Assembly: GCA_965227265.1 (NCBI GenBank) | Contig: OZ245738.1 | Location: forward strand, 1,178,001-1,242,000 | Reading direction: 5' to 3' | Origin: UBA2336 sp965227265 | GTDB lineage: Bacteria; Bacteroidota; Bacteroidia; Cytophagales; Cyclobacteriaceae | Length of the DNA: 64,000 nt | In this document: in pieces, positions 62,824 through 64,000 of the stretch | Numbering within the stretch: position 1 is the stretch's first letter | How the letters are laid out: every line of letters begins with the position of its first letter | Made by a program: the position numbers and the translations under genes | The notes under the pieces: model-generated | Databases searched by the model: none | Told to the model about the DNA's origin: nothing | What the model saw: only the letters and a program-made list of their open reading frames with translations

Positions 62824-64000
62824 ATCCAATCGATTGGATTGTACTTTTCGGAACCATCACCTTTATTGTTCTCTACGGAACCTGGCGAACGCGCGGCAAT
62901 AAAAACATCGAAGGCTATCTGAAAGGTGATAACACCATGAAGTGGTGGATGATTGGGGTGAGCATTATGGCAACGCAGGCGAGCGCGATAACATTTTTGT
63001 CAACACCGGGTCAGGCAGTAGAAGATGGAATGCGGTTTCTCCAGTTTTATTTCGGACTTCCGGTTGCGATGATCATCATTTCGGTCACTATCGTGCCAAT
63101 CTATTACCGGCTAAAAGTCTTTACAGCCTACGAATATCTTGAAACCCGATTTGACCTCAAGACCCGCACGTTAGCTGCAATCCTGTTTCTTATTCTGCGC
63201 GGGTTATCTGTGGGTATAACACTCTATGCACCCGCAATTGTTCTTTCAACATTATTAGATTGGCCAATCGCGTTAACCACTGTATCGATTGGTATTTTGG
63301 TAATCATTTATGTTACGATTGGTGGTACACGCGCGGTAAGCCTTACGCAGCGGCAGCAGCTTGCCATTGTAATGGGTGGAATGTTGTTGGCCGGCATATA
63401 TGCAGTTGTTTTGTTGCCTAAGCATATTTCATTTGGCAATTCAATTCAACTGGCGGGAGAGTTAGGAAAATTAAACTTAGTGAACCTTAAATTTGATCCT
63501 ACCGATCGCTTTAACATCTGGTCAGGACTTATTGCCGGAACATTTTTGTTTCTCTCATACTTTGGTACGGATCAATCGCAAGTTGCGCGGTATCTAGGTG
63601 GTAAATCAATTACCGAAAGCAGACTCGGATTGATGTTCAATGGATTGCTCAAAATACCCATGCAGTTCATGATCTTGTTCATCGGGGTACTGGTATTTGT
63701 TTTTTATCTCTTTAACCAAGCCCCAATTTTTCATAATCTGGTACTGAAAGAACAGGCGATGCAAACTGAGCAGGCTGGAAAGATTCAAGATCTGGAAAGA
63801 CAGTACAATGAGCTCTATCAGAAAAAACAAGTTGCTGTTAATGAACTGGTAAGCGCAATCCAAACAGAGGGTGAAAGAGAAGGTTCAAGAGAAACATTGT
63901 TGAAACTTGAACAAGAAGAAAAAGCTATCCGGAAAGAAGTGCGTGAAACCATTGCTAGTGGTTTACCAAATGCTAAAACAAAAGATCAGGATTATATCTT
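62820..64000 (+). CDS. SSS-family sodium:solute symporter (5' part)
   Basis: The first 393 codons of a symporter cut by the window end; no stop is seen. It begins MNPIDWIVLFGTITFIVLYG and has YLKGDNTMKWWMIGVSIMATQASAITFLSTPGQA, YEYLETRFDLKTRTLAA and GGTRAVSLTQRQQ, which are SSS-family helices 1-5. SYFGTDQSQVARYLGGKS follows. After a helix ending FVFYLFNQAPIF, residues about 305-390 form a long charged coiled coil inserted between membrane helices. The substrate is unknown. It differs from the symporter in the mannan locus. Confidence 0.9.
   Translation, partial: MNPIDWIVLFGTITFIVLYGTWRTRGNKNIEGYLKGDNTMKWWMIGVSIMATQASAITFLSTPGQAVEDGMRFLQFYFGLPVAMIIISVTIVPIYYRLKVFTAYEYLETRFDLKTRTLAAILFLILRGLSVGITLYAPAIVLSTLLDWPIALTTVSIGILVIIYVTIGGTRAVSLTQRQQLAIVMGGMLLAGIYAVVLLPKHISFGNSIQLAGELGKLNLVNLKFDPTDRFNIWSGLIAGTFLFLSYFGTDQSQVARYLGGKSITESRLGLMFNGLLKIPMQFMILFIGVLVFVFYLFNQAPIFHNLVLKEQAMQTEQAGKIQDLERQYNELYQKKQVAVNELVSAIQTEGEREGSRETLLKLEQEEKAIRKEVRETIASGLPNAKTKDQDYI

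Noticed and set aside
1..64000. CRISPR arrays, insertion sequences, integrases or phage genes
   Set aside because: No regularly spaced repeats, transposase motifs or phage structural genes were seen on either strand.

Overview
The window looks like a chromosomal segment of a Bacteroidota bacterium, most likely of the order Cytophagales. The evidence is a SusC/SusD pair with surface lipoproteins, a hybrid two-component regulator with an AraC output domain, a type IX secretion sorting domain, a bacillithiol gene (bshB1), a short primary sigma factor, DUF4421 and START-like proteins typical of the phylum, and few recognisable Shine-Dalgarno sites. No phage, plasmid or insertion-sequence genes and no CRISPR array were seen.

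Layout. (1) 1-8.8 kb: alpha-glucan synthesis by the GlgE route: glgE (5' end cut off), a treS-maltokinase fusion, glgB and a GH57/DUF3536 enzyme. (2) 8.9-15.6 kb: an outer-membrane DUF4421 protein and a secreted M20 peptidase. These are followed, on the minus strand, by tRNA-Met and the sugar-phosphate genes pgi, pfkA and a ROK glucokinase. (3) 15.7-26.7 kb: housekeeping genes: START-like protein, LptF/LptG-type permease, rpsO, pnp, primary sigma factor, trxB, bshB1, pdxH (minus), YqgE, a DUF349 coiled-coil protein and tRNA-Thr. (4) 26.9-31.6 kb: an arsenic resistance cluster: ArsR, a phosphatase-fold arsenate reductase, ACR3, a small unknown protein, a GNAT acetyltransferase and SigZ. A tiny Cys-rich ORF on the minus strand and a PAP2 phosphatase follow. 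(5) 31.6-32.6 kb: a gene-poor stretch with decayed coding fragments. (6) 32.6-58.7 kb: a large beta-mannan (galacto/glucomannan) utilisation locus. (7) 58.8-64 kb: small membrane, zinc-ribbon, NTF2-like and YceI genes, and a sodium:solute symporter cut off by the window end.

How the mannan locus should work: SusC/SusD and a TIG-domain lipoprotein capture glycan at the surface. A T9SS-exported multidomain glycosidase, a GH26 and two GH5 enzymes cut the backbone. GH27 removes galactose, two SGNH/CE2 esterases remove acetyl groups, and GH3 trims beta-linked ends. An SSS symporter imports the products. In the cytoplasm a 2-epimerase turns mannobiose into mannosylglucose, and the GH130 phosphorylase splits it to mannose-1-phosphate and glucose. 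The hybrid two-component protein senses the oligosaccharide and switches the locus on. The released glucose could enter through enzymes such as the glucokinase/Pgi/PfkA set.

Most notable observations: the trehalose synthase half of the TreS-maltokinase fusion has Ser where the GH13 catalytic Asp nucleophile should be, and Glu for the conserved Asp of region I. Two matching ArsR-type palindromes precede arsR and the reductase gene. A perfect LacI-type palindrome sits inside the predicted promoter of the mannan locus. A 22-residue ORF with six cysteines lies beside sigZ. Tiny single-helix membrane ORFs precede both susC and the terminal symporter. All functional statements are read from sequence motifs without database searches.
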